From: Defluviimonas salinarum
GTDB taxonomy: Bacteria; Pseudomonadota; Alphaproteobacteria; Rhodobacterales; Rhodobacteraceae
Assembly: GCF_026013545.1 (NCBI RefSeq)
Contig: NZ_JAPDOG010000026.1
Span: 1 to 54,681, forward strand
Direction of reading: 5' to 3'
Length of the DNA: 54,681 nucleotides
A program made the position numbers and the translations under genes. Below, in pieces: positions 42,212 to 51,209 of this stretch (position 1 is the stretch's first letter; the number at the start of each line of letters is the position of its first letter). Below the pieces are notes generated by a model that saw nothing but the letters and a program-made list of their open reading frames with translations, was not told the DNA's origin and did not search any database.

Positions 42212-42232
42212 ACGCTAGGAAGGTTCCTGCGT
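42212..42232. promoter_or_regulatory. Palindromic operator between WYL gene and defence operon
   Basis: Half-sites ACGCTAGGAA and TTCCTGCGT are separated by GG; they are exact complements except for one extra T on the left. The site is 39 bases from the WYL start and 82 from the start at 42314, a good position for a repressor acting on both directions. Confidence 0.5.
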
Positions 42233-42313
42233 CCTGTCGAGCCGATTCACGAGTGATTTCCATGACGGTTGCAGAGGCACGGCAGGCGCACCAGAGCATG
42301 GAAAGGAATAGCA

Positions 42314-42592
42314 ATGCGTGGAAATGTCATCAAAATTGAACGGACTTCCTCTCGGAGCGGTGCGGTGGAGGAGCCCGCCATCACCGCCAAAGGCTATCAG
42401 CTGGCCGACCCGGCGCATGGCAAGCACAAGCATCATGCCGACCATGCAACCTATGTGAAGACGCTGGATGAGGCGGCGACGCTGATCGAGCGCGGCTTCT
42501 CTCTTTGGATGGGCGCCAAGGGCAAACGTGCCTCTCTGATTGCGCCGAAAAGCCTGCGGATCGTGCGGCAGGACGTCGCGCTTGTCGACTGA
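42314..42592 (+). CDS. Small protein of unknown function, first in the defence operon
   Basis: A 92-residue soluble basic protein. GAAAGGA lies just before ATG 42314. Features: a His/Lys-rich loop (G-K-H-K-H-H-A-D-H-A-T) in the middle, then Y-V-K-T-L-D-E-A-A-T-L-I-E-R-G-F-S-L-W-M, which suggests a helix-strand unit. No family recognised. It sits between the WYL operator and the large helicase-nuclease gene (149 bases downstream), so it is probably expressed with the defence genes. It could be an unrelated small gene captured in the island. Confidence 0.6.
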   Translation: MRGNVIKIERTSSRSGAVEEPAITAKGYQLADPAHGKHKHHADHATYVKTLDEAATLIERGFSLWMGAKGKRASLIAPKSLRIVRQDVALVD

Positions 42593-42740
42593 CGTGCGCA
42601 GCACTCTCGGGCTCTGCGGCACGTTTTAGTCACTTGCGGTACCCGACATGAATTGACACCCATGGCGGTTATTGAAGAAGCTGCGATCCGACGAGACGAT
42701 TCCTCTTTGGGTTGCGCTCATTTGCGATTGAAGGGTGACC

Positions 42741-45700
42741 ATGAGAGATCTCGGCGGCACTATCCTGTTTTCGGCGACAGACCTGATGCGGTTCATGGGC
42801 TGCGCTCATGCGACCACACTCGACCTCTTGCGCCTGCGCGGCGAAGGCCCGGAACCTGGTGAGGATAGCGACGATGCGGCGCTCCTGCAAAAGCAAGGCG
42901 ACGCGCATGAGGCAGCTCATCTGAAACGGCTGAAATCCGCAGGGAGGACGGTGGTCGAAATCCCGCGTGGAAATCTGGTGACAGATGCTGTGACGACACG
43001 GGAGGCGCTCGCCCGCGGGGCGGAGGTCGTCTTCCAGGGCGCGTTCCTATCGGGCAATTGGGGCGGCTGGTCAGACTTCCTGATGCGAGTAAACCGGCCC
43101 TCGGCGCTTGGGTCTTTCGGCTATGAGGTGGCCGACACCAAGCTGAAGCGCCGACCGCATCCGAAGCATGTTCTGCAACTCGTCCTCTATTCCGACCTGC
43201 TGACCGAGATTCAGGGCGTCGCGCCGGAATGCGCGCATGTCGAGCTGGGCAGCGGCGAACGGGCGACGCTGCGGCTCGACGATTACATACATTACGCACG
43301 GGCCGCGCGGGCCCAGCTGGAGGCGTTCGTGGCCGACCCGCAACCGACACGGCCGATCCCCTGCGCCGATTGCGGGCTTTGCCGTTGGAGCGGTCATTGC
43401 GACAGCGTTTGGCTGGCCGAGGACAGCCTGTTCAATGTGGCCAACATCAGCCGCGGGCAGGTGAAGAAGCTGGAGGCCGCAGGAATCGCGATGCTGGAGG
43501 CGCTGGCTGGCCTCGACCACCCCGTGCGAGGCATGGCCGAAGGCACGAGGCTGCGACTTACGACCCAAGCCCGCCTCCAGCATGCCCGCAAGAGCGGGGC
43601 GCCTGCCTATGAGCTACGCGCCCCCGAACCCGGCAAGGGCTTCGACCTGCTGCCCGAACCACAGCCGGGCGATCTGTTCTACGACATAGAAGGCGATCCG
43701 CATTACGAAGGAGGTCTCGAATACCTGCACGGCGTCTGGTGCGATGGGCAGTTCAGGGCCTTCTGGGCTCATGACCACATCGCCGAGGCGAAGGCGCTGG
43801 AGGATCTTCTGGTGTTCTTCCGCGCGCGGCTGGAGGCGTTCCCGCAGGCCCGCATCTACCACTATGCGGCCTACGAGATCACCGCGCTGCGCCGCCTGAC
43901 CACGAAATACGGGATCGGCGAAGCCCTGATCGACCGACTGCTGCGCGAGCGGCGCTTTGTCGATCTGTTCGCCGTGGTGCGGGGAGGGCTGATCGGCTCT
44001 GAGCCGAACTACTCCATCAAGTCGATGGAGGCCTTCTATGGCCGCAAGCGCGACGGCGAGGTCAAGACAGCGGGTGGATCAGTCGTCGCCTACGAGAATT
44101 GGCGCGAAACGAACGATCAGCACATCCTGGACGAGATCGAGGATTACAACCGCATCGACTGCATCTCGACCGAAGAGTTGCGCAATTGGCTGGTAGGCAT
44201 CCGGCCGCCGGACCCCTGGCCCAGGTTGGGCCAGGACGCAGGCGAAAAGGAGGCCGAGGAGGACGCCGAGACGCAGGCGCTGCGTGCAACCCTTGCCGCG
44301 TCGGGTTTGCCCGAGGATCGACAAACGATGCTGTTCAACCTCGGAGTATTCCACAAGCGCGAAGTGAAACCGGCGCAATGGGCGGTGTTCGACTCGGCCT
44401 CCAAGGACGAGGATGAACTCATCGACGATCTTGATGCTCTGGCGGGGCTAGAGGCGATCGGACCGGTGGAGCCGGTGAAGCGATCCTTCGCGCGCAGTTA
44501 CGGCTTTCCGCCGCAGGAGACCAAGCTTCGGGGCGGCAAGAAAGCGACCGTGCCGGTGTTCGACGGCCCTCCCGTCTCGGTCATCATTGACGATATGGAC
44601 CGCAGAGCGCGACGGATCACGATCAAGGCCGGGCCGGGCAAGGAACATCTTCTGGCCGACCGGCTGACGCTACACCCTGACTGGCCGCTGGACACCAAGG
44701 TGATCGCCACGGCCTTGCGCGACGTGATCGCCGATCAATGCGGCCCACGCGCCTACCGTGCGGTTGATGACCTTTTGTCTCGTGCGGCGCCCCGCCTGAC
44801 CACCGGCCCTCTGCAGCCCGTCGTCGATCCGGTTGCGGGCGCCATCGCCGCGGTGGGCGCCATGGATAAGACGGTGCTGCCGATCCAGGGGCCTCCTGGA
44901 ACGGGCAAGACGTACGTCACCGCCCGGGCGATCCTGTCGCTGGTGCGGAAGGGCGCGCGTGTGGGTGTGACCTCGAACAGCCACGAGGCCATCCGAAATG
45001 TGCTGATGGGCTGCCTGAGTGCGCTGGAGGATAACGATCCTGACCTGACGCTGGACCTCGTCCACAAGACTTCGGGCGAGGATGATGGCTATCCCGAGGA
45101 TTGCCCCGTCCGCCGCACCACCAGCAATGACGAGGCCGCAGGCGGAATGTGTGTCGTCGGCGCGACCGCCTGGTTCTTCTCCCGTGACGAGAACGTGCAG
45201 GCTTTCGACTGGCTATTCGTGGACGAGGCTGGACAGGTCGGCCTCGCCAACCTGGCTGCGATGGGCCGTGCGGCGAAGAACATCGTGCTGGTGGGCGACC
45301 CTCGCCAACTGCCGCAAGTCATCCAAGGCGCGCATCCGGAACCCGCGAACCTTTCCTGTCTCGACTGGGTGCTGGGAGACCGTGCCACGGTGCCTCCCGA
45401 CCGGGGCATCTTCCTGCCCGTTTCGCGCCGGATGCACCCCGAGGTCTGCCGTTTCATCTCGGATCTGGTCTACGAGGGGCGGCTGGAAAGCCATCCCGAC
45501 ACCGCGCGCCAGGCCGTCCGCGGCACAAGCTTCCCCGAGGCCGGGGCCTTTTGGGTGCCGGTGCCCCACGAGGGCAATGCGCAGATCGCCGCCGAGGAGG
45601 TCGTTGCCATCAGTGGCACCGTTGCGGACCTGCTAAAGGGCACCTGGACGGATAAGGACGGCACCGCGCGCCCGATGCGCGCAAGCGACATCATCGTTGT

Positions 45701-46025
45701 CGCCCCCTACAACGCACAGGTGAACGCGCTACGCGAAGTGCTACCCGAGGCAATCCGTGTCGGCACGGTGGACAAGTTCCAAGGCCAGGAAGCGCCGATC
45801 TGCCTTGTCTCGATGACCGCGTCCTCGGCCGAGGAAACATCTCGTGGGATGGAGTTCCTGTTCTCGTTGAACCGCATAAACGTGGCCGTGTCCCGTGCGA
45901 AGGGGCTGGCGCTGGTCTTCGGCGCGCCGCGTCTTCGCGAGGCGAAATGCGAGGCGGTCGACCAGATGCGACTGGTGAACACGCTCTGTGCGTTGCAGAT
46001 AGTACCTTTCGGAGAGGGAAGTTAA
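42741..46025 (+). CDS. TM0106-type RecB-like nuclease / RNase H-like / UPF1-like helicase
   Basis: A 1,094-residue protein. N-terminal RecB-like nuclease (about 10-235): W-S-D-F-L-M-R-V, Y-E-V-A-D-T-K-L-K, Q-L-V-L-Y-S-D-L-L, closed by a cysteine set (C-A-D-C-G-L-C-R-W-S-G-H-C, with an upstream G-C-A-H) that fits an iron-sulphur cluster. Middle RNase H-like domain (about 310-490): L-F-Y-D-I-E-G-D-P, I-Y-H-Y-A-A-Y-E, Y-N-R-I-D-C-I-S-T. C-terminal SF1 helicase: G-P-P-G-T-G-K-T near 716, F-V-D-E-A-G-Q, G-D-P-R-Q-L-P-Q, D-K-F-Q-G-Q-E, N-V-A-V-S-R-A-K. Start ATG 42741 chosen for GAAGGG 6 bases upstream. Overlaps the McrB start by one base (TAATG), so it is probably part of the same machine. Confidence 0.85.
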   Translation: MRDLGGTILFSATDLMRFMGCAHATTLDLLRLRGEGPEPGEDSDDAALLQKQGDAHEAAHLKRLKSAGRTVVEIPRGNLVTDAVTTREALARGAEVVFQGAFLSGNWGGWSDFLMRVNRPSALGSFGYEVADTKLKRRPHPKHVLQLVLYSDLLTEIQGVAPECAHVELGSGERATLRLDDYIHYARAARAQLEAFVADPQPTRPIPCADCGLCRWSGHCDSVWLAEDSLFNVANISRGQVKKLEAAGIAMLEALAGLDHPVRGMAEGTRLRLTTQARLQHARKSGAPAYELRAPEPGKGFDLLPEPQPGDLFYDIEGDPHYEGGLEYLHGVWCDGQFRAFWAHDHIAEAKALEDLLVFFRARLEAFPQARIYHYAAYEITALRRLTTKYGIGEALIDRLLRERRFVDLFAVVRGGLIGSEPNYSIKSMEAFYGRKRDGEVKTAGGSVVAYENWRETNDQHILDEIEDYNRIDCISTEELRNWLVGIRPPDPWPRLGQDAGEKEAEEDAETQALRATLAASGLPEDRQTMLFNLGVFHKREVKPAQWAVFDSASKDEDELIDDLDALAGLEAIGPVEPVKRSFARSYGFPPQETKLRGGKKATVPVFDGPPVSVIIDDMDRRARRITIKAGPGKEHLLADRLTLHPDWPLDTKVIATALRDVIADQCGPRAYRAVDDLLSRAAPRLTTGPLQPVVDPVAGAIAAVGAMDKTVLPIQGPPGTGKTYVTARAILSLVRKGARVGVTSNSHEAIRNVLMGCLSALEDNDPDLTLDLVHKTSGEDDGYPEDCPVRRTTSNDEAAGGMCVVGATAWFFSRDENVQAFDWLFVDEAGQVGLANLAAMGRAAKNIVLVGDPRQLPQVIQGAHPEPANLSCLDWVLGDRATVPPDRGIFLPVSRRMHPEVCRFISDLVYEGRLESHPDTARQAVRGTSFPEAGAFWVPVPHEGNAQIAAEEVVAISGTVADLLKGTWTDKDGTARPMRASDIIVVAPYNAQVNALREVLPEAIRVGTVDKFQGQEAPICLVSMTASSAEETSRGMEFLFSLNRINVAVSRAKGLALVFGAPRLREAKCEAVDQMRLVNTLCALQIVPFGEGS

Positions 46026-48823
46026 TGATCGACAATGATGACTGGATGGTTATCCGCAAGGAGCGGGCCTTGGCTTATGGCAAGGAGCTTTCCAGCACGG
46101 AGTTTCTGGTTCGTGCCGGGTCGACCACCATGCGCGAGGGTTCGCCCAAAGAGAAGCGCAATCGCCCTGAGCGTGATCGGCTGGTTGCGTTAGGCGTCTT
46201 GGTGCCTGATGCTAATCCGGCACTCTTTCGATTTGCCAAGGACCATGTCTTTTCCAGCAAAAGCACCGCTGCTGGGGTCGTGATCGACGGCAACAGCAAC
46301 GGCAGCCATTGGAAGAAGGACGGTTCGGACGGCGCAATGGCTGCTTCGTCTGAAACGCAGCAGGCATCACTCGACCTTCTGACGCGGAAGGAAATCGACG
46401 CAGCGATGCGTGACTGCGACCGATTGGGCCTGCATGGCTTCCTTACGAGGCGTGGGTTCGTGCGTCCGCAAGTTTGGGTCAAAGGTAGCGTCGGAGAGCA
46501 GACCTACCCTGCTAAGGCAACCGTTGCGGGAGCTCTCGCGCATTTACCTAATGGCCGTACGCTGTCGGCCAAGGGGTTCTTCAACGGCTTCGGTGAAACA
46601 CAGGCTTTCAGCACGCTGGAGCGGCTTGGGTACGAGGTTGTCAGAAGAGAGGAAGGCTTAGATCCTAAAGTCATAGGGCGCGACGCGATTGAAGCTGCAA
46701 TGGATGCTTATGACGCCTATAGAAGCAGCGGGGCGCACGCGGATGTGTTCGAGGCTTTCGGCGAGCCTCGGGACTATTGGGTAAGATCAACTAAGCTTCG
46801 GCCTAACCAGGTTTATCCCTCAAAACCGCTTCATTTCTGGGCGAACGGAAACAAAGGCAGTTCGGGCGGATGGGGCGGTCCCGCCTACTCGGCTGCGGCG
46901 CTCCACAACTCCGGTTTCATCATCGTTGATCAAGATAACAAGCCGGTTGCTCCGCCAGATAAGGATTATCTCATAAAAGGTGCAGATCGCGCACGGCTTG
47001 TCGCATTGAACTATTTCATTTCTCCCGCCCGTGAGAGGGGGGACGCCCAAGTGGCTGTGCGCGTTGGAGATGTGTCGGAAAATCTATTCCCCAATCATCA
47101 CTATCGCGACGTTTGGCAAGCCTTGAGAGGCAAGGCATTTCAGGATCTGGCGAATGTCACCGAGCCAACACAGACCGGGGTCGATGAGAGTTCGGCGACC
47201 ATCCTCACATATCAACTCACCCCTTCGAGAGGGCAGCCCAGCATGACCCCTGACTACTCCGCCCAGACGCCCGCGATCAACCTGATCCTATACGGCCCCC
47301 CCGGCACCGGGAAGACTTATCGAACAGCCTGGGAGGCGGTACGCCTTTGTCTGGGGAGCGAAGCGGCTGCGTTCCTCCAGGGTGATGAACAGCGTGACGC
47401 GCTGATGGCTGAGTATCGGCGGTTGGTCAGCGAGGGGCGAATTGAGTTTGTGACGTTCCACCAATCCATGTCCTATGAGGAATTCGTCGAAGGACTGCGG
47501 CCAAGCACAGGAGACGAAGCGTCCGAGGTCGCGGCAGAAATGGACGTCAGTAACGGTTTTCGGTTGAAGCCCCACGATGGAGTATTCAAGCGCGTCAGCG
47601 AGCGCGCAAGGCTTGATCGATCTGACAACGGTACAACGGAGCGTCTCGACCGATCCGCGCGTGTTTTCAAGGTGGCTCTTGGAAGACGGCAGGTCGAAGA
47701 TGACAGGATCCGCTTTGGCCTGGATCACGGTTTGATCCATATCGGCTGGGGAGGAGATATCGATTGGTCGGACGAGCGGTTCGATGATTTCAACGGGATA
47801 TTCTCCGAATGGAGGTCCAAGCGCGATCCGGAAGCGACCGGCAACGATGGTAACATCGTTATGACCTTCTCGTTCAGGGCGGATATGCAGGTGGGCGATT
47901 ACGTTGTCGTCTCCGATGGGCGAGACCGAATCCAAGCGTTTGGCAGGGTCGCTGGAGAGTATTTCTATGATCCTGATGCCTCATTCCATCCGCACCGACG
48001 CATGGTAGAGTGGATGTGGCGCGACGATGCGGGTGTCGAGCGCGATCGTTTCTACCCGAACGGCTTTCGCCGCCATTCTGTTTACAAGCTGAACCAGGGT
48101 CTCGTCGACTGGGACGCACTCGAGGCGATCGTGTTTGGCGATGAAGCGCCTCGGGCAAGCCAATCCGCGCGAAACCACGTTCTCATCATCGACGAAATTA
48201 ACCGCGCCAACATTTCAAAGGTCTTCGGCGAATTGATCACGCTTCTGGAGCCGGACAAACGTTTGGGCCTTCAGAATGAGATCCGGCTCATGTTGCCCTA
48301 TTCGAAGAGGCCATTCGGTGTACCAGCGAACCTGCACATCATCGGCACCATGAACACGGCCGACCGATCCATTGCGCTTCTGGACACCGCCCTCCGCCGG
48401 AGGTTCACGTTTCGCGAACTGATGCCGGAGCCCGGGGCGCTGTCAGCTGACGTTGAAGGGATCAACCTGCAGAAGTTTCTGCGCACAATCAATGAACGGA
48501 TCGAATACCTGTTCGATCGCGAACACCAGGTCGGGCATGCCTATTTTACCGGCTGCGACACCCGTGCCAAGATCGCTGCGGTGATGCGATACAAGGTGAT
48601 CCCGTTGCTGGCTGAGTACTTCTACGAGGATTGGTCGAAGGTCGCCGCAGTTCTGGGCGATGCGGCGCAAAACAATCCACGGTTCCTGGTGCGAGAAGTC
48701 ATCACCGCTCCAACCGGGTTGGACAACGACACGTTCTCCGGCGCGCGGTATCGCTGGCGCGTCCGGCCCGAGGTCCAAGGCGATAGGAATGGCGGCTTCG
48801 ACTTCACAGAGTTCGAAGTCTGA
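46025..48823 (+). CDS. mcrB: McrB-family AAA+ GTPase with duplicated N-terminal modules and EVE-like insert
   Basis: A 932-residue protein. N-terminal half: two similar modules of about 80-100 residues, near 135-210 (R-P-Q-V-W-V...T-Y-P-A-K...F-N-G-F-G-E-T-Q-A-F-S-T-L) and near 245-310 (R-P-N-Q-V-Y-P-S-K...G-G-W-G-G-P-A-Y-S-A-A-A-L). Walker A G-P-P-G-T-G-K-T near 424 follows; then F-H-Q-S-M-S-Y-E-E-F-V-E-G-L. Residues about 540-690 are an inserted EVE/PUA-like domain (V-F-K-V-A-L-G, I-H-I-G-W-G, G-D-Y-V-V-V, H-R-R-M-V-E-W). The AAA core resumes with I-I-D-E-I-N-R-A-N-I-S-K-V-F-G-E-L near 720 and G-T-M-N-T-A-D-R-S-I-A-L-L-D. These features define the motor of type IV McrBC restriction; the extra domains would read modified nucleic acid (inference). 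Confidence 0.88.
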   Translation: MIDNDDWMVIRKERALAYGKELSSTEFLVRAGSTTMREGSPKEKRNRPERDRLVALGVLVPDANPALFRFAKDHVFSSKSTAAGVVIDGNSNGSHWKKDGSDGAMAASSETQQASLDLLTRKEIDAAMRDCDRLGLHGFLTRRGFVRPQVWVKGSVGEQTYPAKATVAGALAHLPNGRTLSAKGFFNGFGETQAFSTLERLGYEVVRREEGLDPKVIGRDAIEAAMDAYDAYRSSGAHADVFEAFGEPRDYWVRSTKLRPNQVYPSKPLHFWANGNKGSSGGWGGPAYSAAALHNSGFIIVDQDNKPVAPPDKDYLIKGADRARLVALNYFISPARERGDAQVAVRVGDVSENLFPNHHYRDVWQALRGKAFQDLANVTEPTQTGVDESSATILTYQLTPSRGQPSMTPDYSAQTPAINLILYGPPGTGKTYRTAWEAVRLCLGSEAAAFLQGDEQRDALMAEYRRLVSEGRIEFVTFHQSMSYEEFVEGLRPSTGDEASEVAAEMDVSNGFRLKPHDGVFKRVSERARLDRSDNGTTERLDRSARVFKVALGRRQVEDDRIRFGLDHGLIHIGWGGDIDWSDERFDDFNGIFSEWRSKRDPEATGNDGNIVMTFSFRADMQVGDYVVVSDGRDRIQAFGRVAGEYFYDPDASFHPHRRMVEWMWRDDAGVERDRFYPNGFRRHSVYKLNQGLVDWDALEAIVFGDEAPRASQSARNHVLIIDEINRANISKVFGELITLLEPDKRLGLQNEIRLMLPYSKRPFGVPANLHIIGTMNTADRSIALLDTALRRRFTFRELMPEPGALSADVEGINLQKFLRTINERIEYLFDREHQVGHAYFTGCDTRAKIAAVMRYKVIPLLAEYFYEDWSKVAAVLGDAAQNNPRFLVREVITAPTGLDNDTFSGARYRWRVRPEVQGDRNGGFDFTEFEV

Positions 48824-50145
48824 TGGCCGCCTTCAGTGTCCTGGAATACCGGTCGCTCCCCCGCGGTGACGGGCCCGGTTGCATTCCGGACTTGCTGGCT
48901 GATCGTTTGGCCGCAGTCGCCAAGGCCTCAACCTTTGCTGGACGGGGCGAAGGTGGCGTTCTTGAGGACCGTCGGCATGAATTGCGGGCCCGCGGCGTGG
49001 TGGGCGTCGTCGCAGCCGAGGATTGCAGCCTTGAGATCCTTCCAAAGATCGACGTGCCCGCCGCGGACGGCTCCGTCGAGGAGCGAAGCGAAATCCGTAA
49101 GCGTCTTGTTCATATGCTCGCCGTCGCGCTGGACATGAAGATCGAGACCGGGCGCTTGTCGTATCTGGACTGGCAGAACGAGACGCTTCTCGAAATCCTG
49201 ATCCGAATATTCTGTGACAAGCTGACGGAAGCCGTCCGTCGCGGCATGCCTCGGCGATATATCGGCCACGAGGACGACTTGCCCACATTACGTGGCACCC
49301 TCGACGTGCCCCGCCAATTCACCCGCCATGCAGTAAACCCCAGCCGCCTTGCATGCCGGTTTGACGAGCTGTCGACCGACATCGCACTGAACCGCATCAT
49401 GAAGGCGGCACTTGCCCATCTTTCCAGGCTGTCGCGCAGCTTCTCTAACCTTCAGCGGCTTCGGGAACTGGCATTTGTCTACGCGGATATTTCTTCTGTT
49501 CCGGTGCCCGCTCTGCCTTGGGGCGAGGTCGTGATCGATCGAACCAATCGCGGCTGGCAGGACCTAATCGGGATGGCGCGGATGTTCCTGCGCAACCAGT
49601 TTCAGACGACGAGCACCGGTGCCAGGCAAGGAACTGCGCTTCTGTTCGAAATGAACACGCTTTTCGAGGAGTATGTCGGGCGACTGGTCGCGCGCTCGAT
49701 GGCCGGGACGGAGTACCGTGTCAGTCTGCAAGGAGGCCGGGAGTACTGCCTCACGGAGCAAGATAGTGGTCGCCAGGTTTTTCAGACCAAACCTGACATC
49801 CTGATCCGCCGTGGCGGCCAGGTTGTTCAGGTGATCGACACCAAGTGGAAGCGGATATCCTCCCGCATCGATGATCCCAAACAGGGCGTTTCCCAATCCG
49901 ATGTATACCAGATGATGGCCTACGCCCATCTTTACAAAGCGCCCCGCGTGACGCTGCTTTATCCCCATCACATTGGGCTTTCGGGGGCCGATGGAATCCA
50001 AGGACAGTTCTGGATAACGGGTCAGGCGACGGCGCTTGAAATGGCGAGTATCGATGTGGCACTCGGCACCGATGACGCCGTCGTAGCGCGCCTCAAGAAA
50101 ATGGTGGGGTCCTCAATTGGCGAAGACCTCCAGGCCCTCCCGTGA
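48823..50145 (+). CDS. mcrC: McrC-family nuclease subunit
   Basis: A 440-residue protein. N-terminal half: McrC beta-rich adaptor (V-L-E-Y-R-S-L, G-V-V-G-V-V-A-A-E-D-C-S-L-E-I-L-P-K-I). C-terminal PD-(D/E)xK nuclease: L-F-E-M-N-T-L-F-E-E-Y-V near 275, K-P-D-I-L-I near 325 and V-I-D-T-K-W-K near 340, with the Q-S-D-V-Y-Q-M-M-A-Y-A-H helix. Catalytic residues are all present. ATG overlaps the mcrB stop (TGATG). It should be activated by the McrB ring to cut nucleic acid. Confidence 0.9.
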   Translation: MAAFSVLEYRSLPRGDGPGCIPDLLADRLAAVAKASTFAGRGEGGVLEDRRHELRARGVVGVVAAEDCSLEILPKIDVPAADGSVEERSEIRKRLVHMLAVALDMKIETGRLSYLDWQNETLLEILIRIFCDKLTEAVRRGMPRRYIGHEDDLPTLRGTLDVPRQFTRHAVNPSRLACRFDELSTDIALNRIMKAALAHLSRLSRSFSNLQRLRELAFVYADISSVPVPALPWGEVVIDRTNRGWQDLIGMARMFLRNQFQTTSTGARQGTALLFEMNTLFEEYVGRLVARSMAGTEYRVSLQGGREYCLTEQDSGRQVFQTKPDILIRRGGQVVQVIDTKWKRISSRIDDPKQGVSQSDVYQMMAYAHLYKAPRVTLLYPHHIGLSGADGIQGQFWITGQATALEMASIDVALGTDDAVVARLKKMVGSSIGEDLQALP

Positions 50146-50277
50146 TACTGCCGCTCGACGTCGAGGAATGTAACCGGCCAGTTTCCACCGCCAGCCTGAG
50201 TTTGGTCTGATCGTTTCAGGCATGTACATAACGACGTTGACCAGTCCTCCGCGCACGTCGCCGCGTGAGGAGACTGT

Positions 50278-50493
50278 TCAGGAAGTCTGGTGCGGGACGG
50301 TGTCGGCGTCGTCGTCACCGCTCCGCGTTTGACACGGCAGCACCGCCTCGACGCAGATCGTCGCCACAACAGCCAGCAATCCGAGACTGCTGTAGACGCC
50401 CAACGCCAAGAGCAATGGGTAGCCCATCCAAAGGGTGACGAGCGCCGATAGAAGCCCGATCCCGGCTCCGATCAAGACAAACGGTAGGAACAA
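50278..50493 (-). CDS. Small two-helix membrane protein
   Basis: A 71-residue protein from TTG 50493, preceded by GGGAGATGAG. Two hydrophobic segments (about 5-24 and 26-48) are followed by a cysteine-containing acidic tail (S-G-D-D-D-A-D-T-V). No family recognised. The lack of ATG and small size keep confidence modest. Confidence 0.45.
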   Translation of the reverse strand: MFLPFVLIGAGIGLLSALVTLWMGYPLLLALGVYSSLGLLAVVATICVEAVLPCQTRSGDDDADTVPHQTS

Positions 50494-50875
50494 ATCTCAT
50501 CTCCCAACATCGGTGATGCGTTAGGCTTTTGTTAGCAATCTCCGAACGAATTTGTTGAATGTTCGTTAACGTGGCCCGCCACTGAGGGAAATGGCTTCGT
50601 AGGGCTGAACCTCTCCCACTGATGTTCTCTAATCGCTCTGGTCTAGGTTTCTGTTTCAGGTCTGCGCCTTCGCCGGGTTCAGGGTTCTCTCCGCAGTCGC
50701 TCGTCATGGTCGCTGCATGTTGGCGTCTGATGGCGGATCGGCCGAAGTGTTCCTCGCGATCATCTTACCTGCTTCTTTTGAAGGCGTCGCGTTTCAGAGG
50801 GCCGGCCTGATCCTGGCCACGCGTCCCGGCAGGACGCATCCGTGAAGTCAGTCGCTCAGCCACGCTCCTTGGTTG
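50494..50875. other. Gene-free spacer beside the IS110 scar
   Basis: No supported gene. Short open frames occur but have neither ribosome sites nor recognisable products. The last 100 bases, next to the IS110 C-terminal scrap, contain short inverted sequences (GTCCCGG...) and may be the right end of that element. Confidence 0.4.
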
Positions 50876-50968
50876 TCATGCATCGAGCTGGCTCCAGAGG
50901 AATGGGGTGTTTGTCTTCCACATGGCGTTGAGAATGACGGCCAGCTTGCGGGTAAAGGCCCGGGGGCG
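50876..50968 (-). pseudogene. C-terminal scrap of an IS110-family transposase
   Basis: On the minus strand, ending at TGA (50876-50878), the sequence reads R-P-R-A-F-T-R-K-L-A-V-I-L-N-A-M-W-K-T-N-T-P-F. R-K-L-A-V-I-L-x-x-M-W is the characteristic end of IS110/IS116-type transposases. The rest is missing upstream of about 50968. A second, N-terminal IS110 remnant lies at 53790 on the opposite strand. Confidence 0.55.
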
Positions 50969-51000
50969 CACTCCATGCGCTGACCGATATTGCGCCGGGA

Positions 51001-51028
51001 TTGACAGGTTGTGGTGCTACGGCATATT
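51001..51028 (+). promoter_or_regulatory. Promoter candidate for the sulfotransferase-SGNH gene
   Basis: A perfect TTGACA (51001-51006) and CATATT (51023-51028) are 16 bases apart. Transcription would begin near 51035, leaving a leader of about 175 bases. Confidence 0.5.
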
Positions 51029-51209
51029 GCGTGATAGATCGCTAATCCCACGTTGGGCGCGCGAGCTGCCCGGGGACCGTGGCAATCCACGAAAGGCATT
51101 TCCGAACCCGTTCAGAACGAACTGACGAGGGTGGTTGGCTCATCTTGCCGATCTGATAGAAAGTGCCTAGCTGCGGAAAGGTCGGGATTATCTGCTGGAT
51201 GGAGGCTCT

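Noticed and set aside
42653-42681. TTGACA at 42653 as promoter of the nuclease-helicase gene
   Set aside because: The -35 box is perfect but no acceptable -10 box lies 15-19 bases downstream.
50160-50220. IS21-like end (CCGGCCAGTTTCCACCGCC)
   Set aside because: The phrase resembles IS21-family termini I remember, but no transposase fragment or second end is near, so it stays unsupported.
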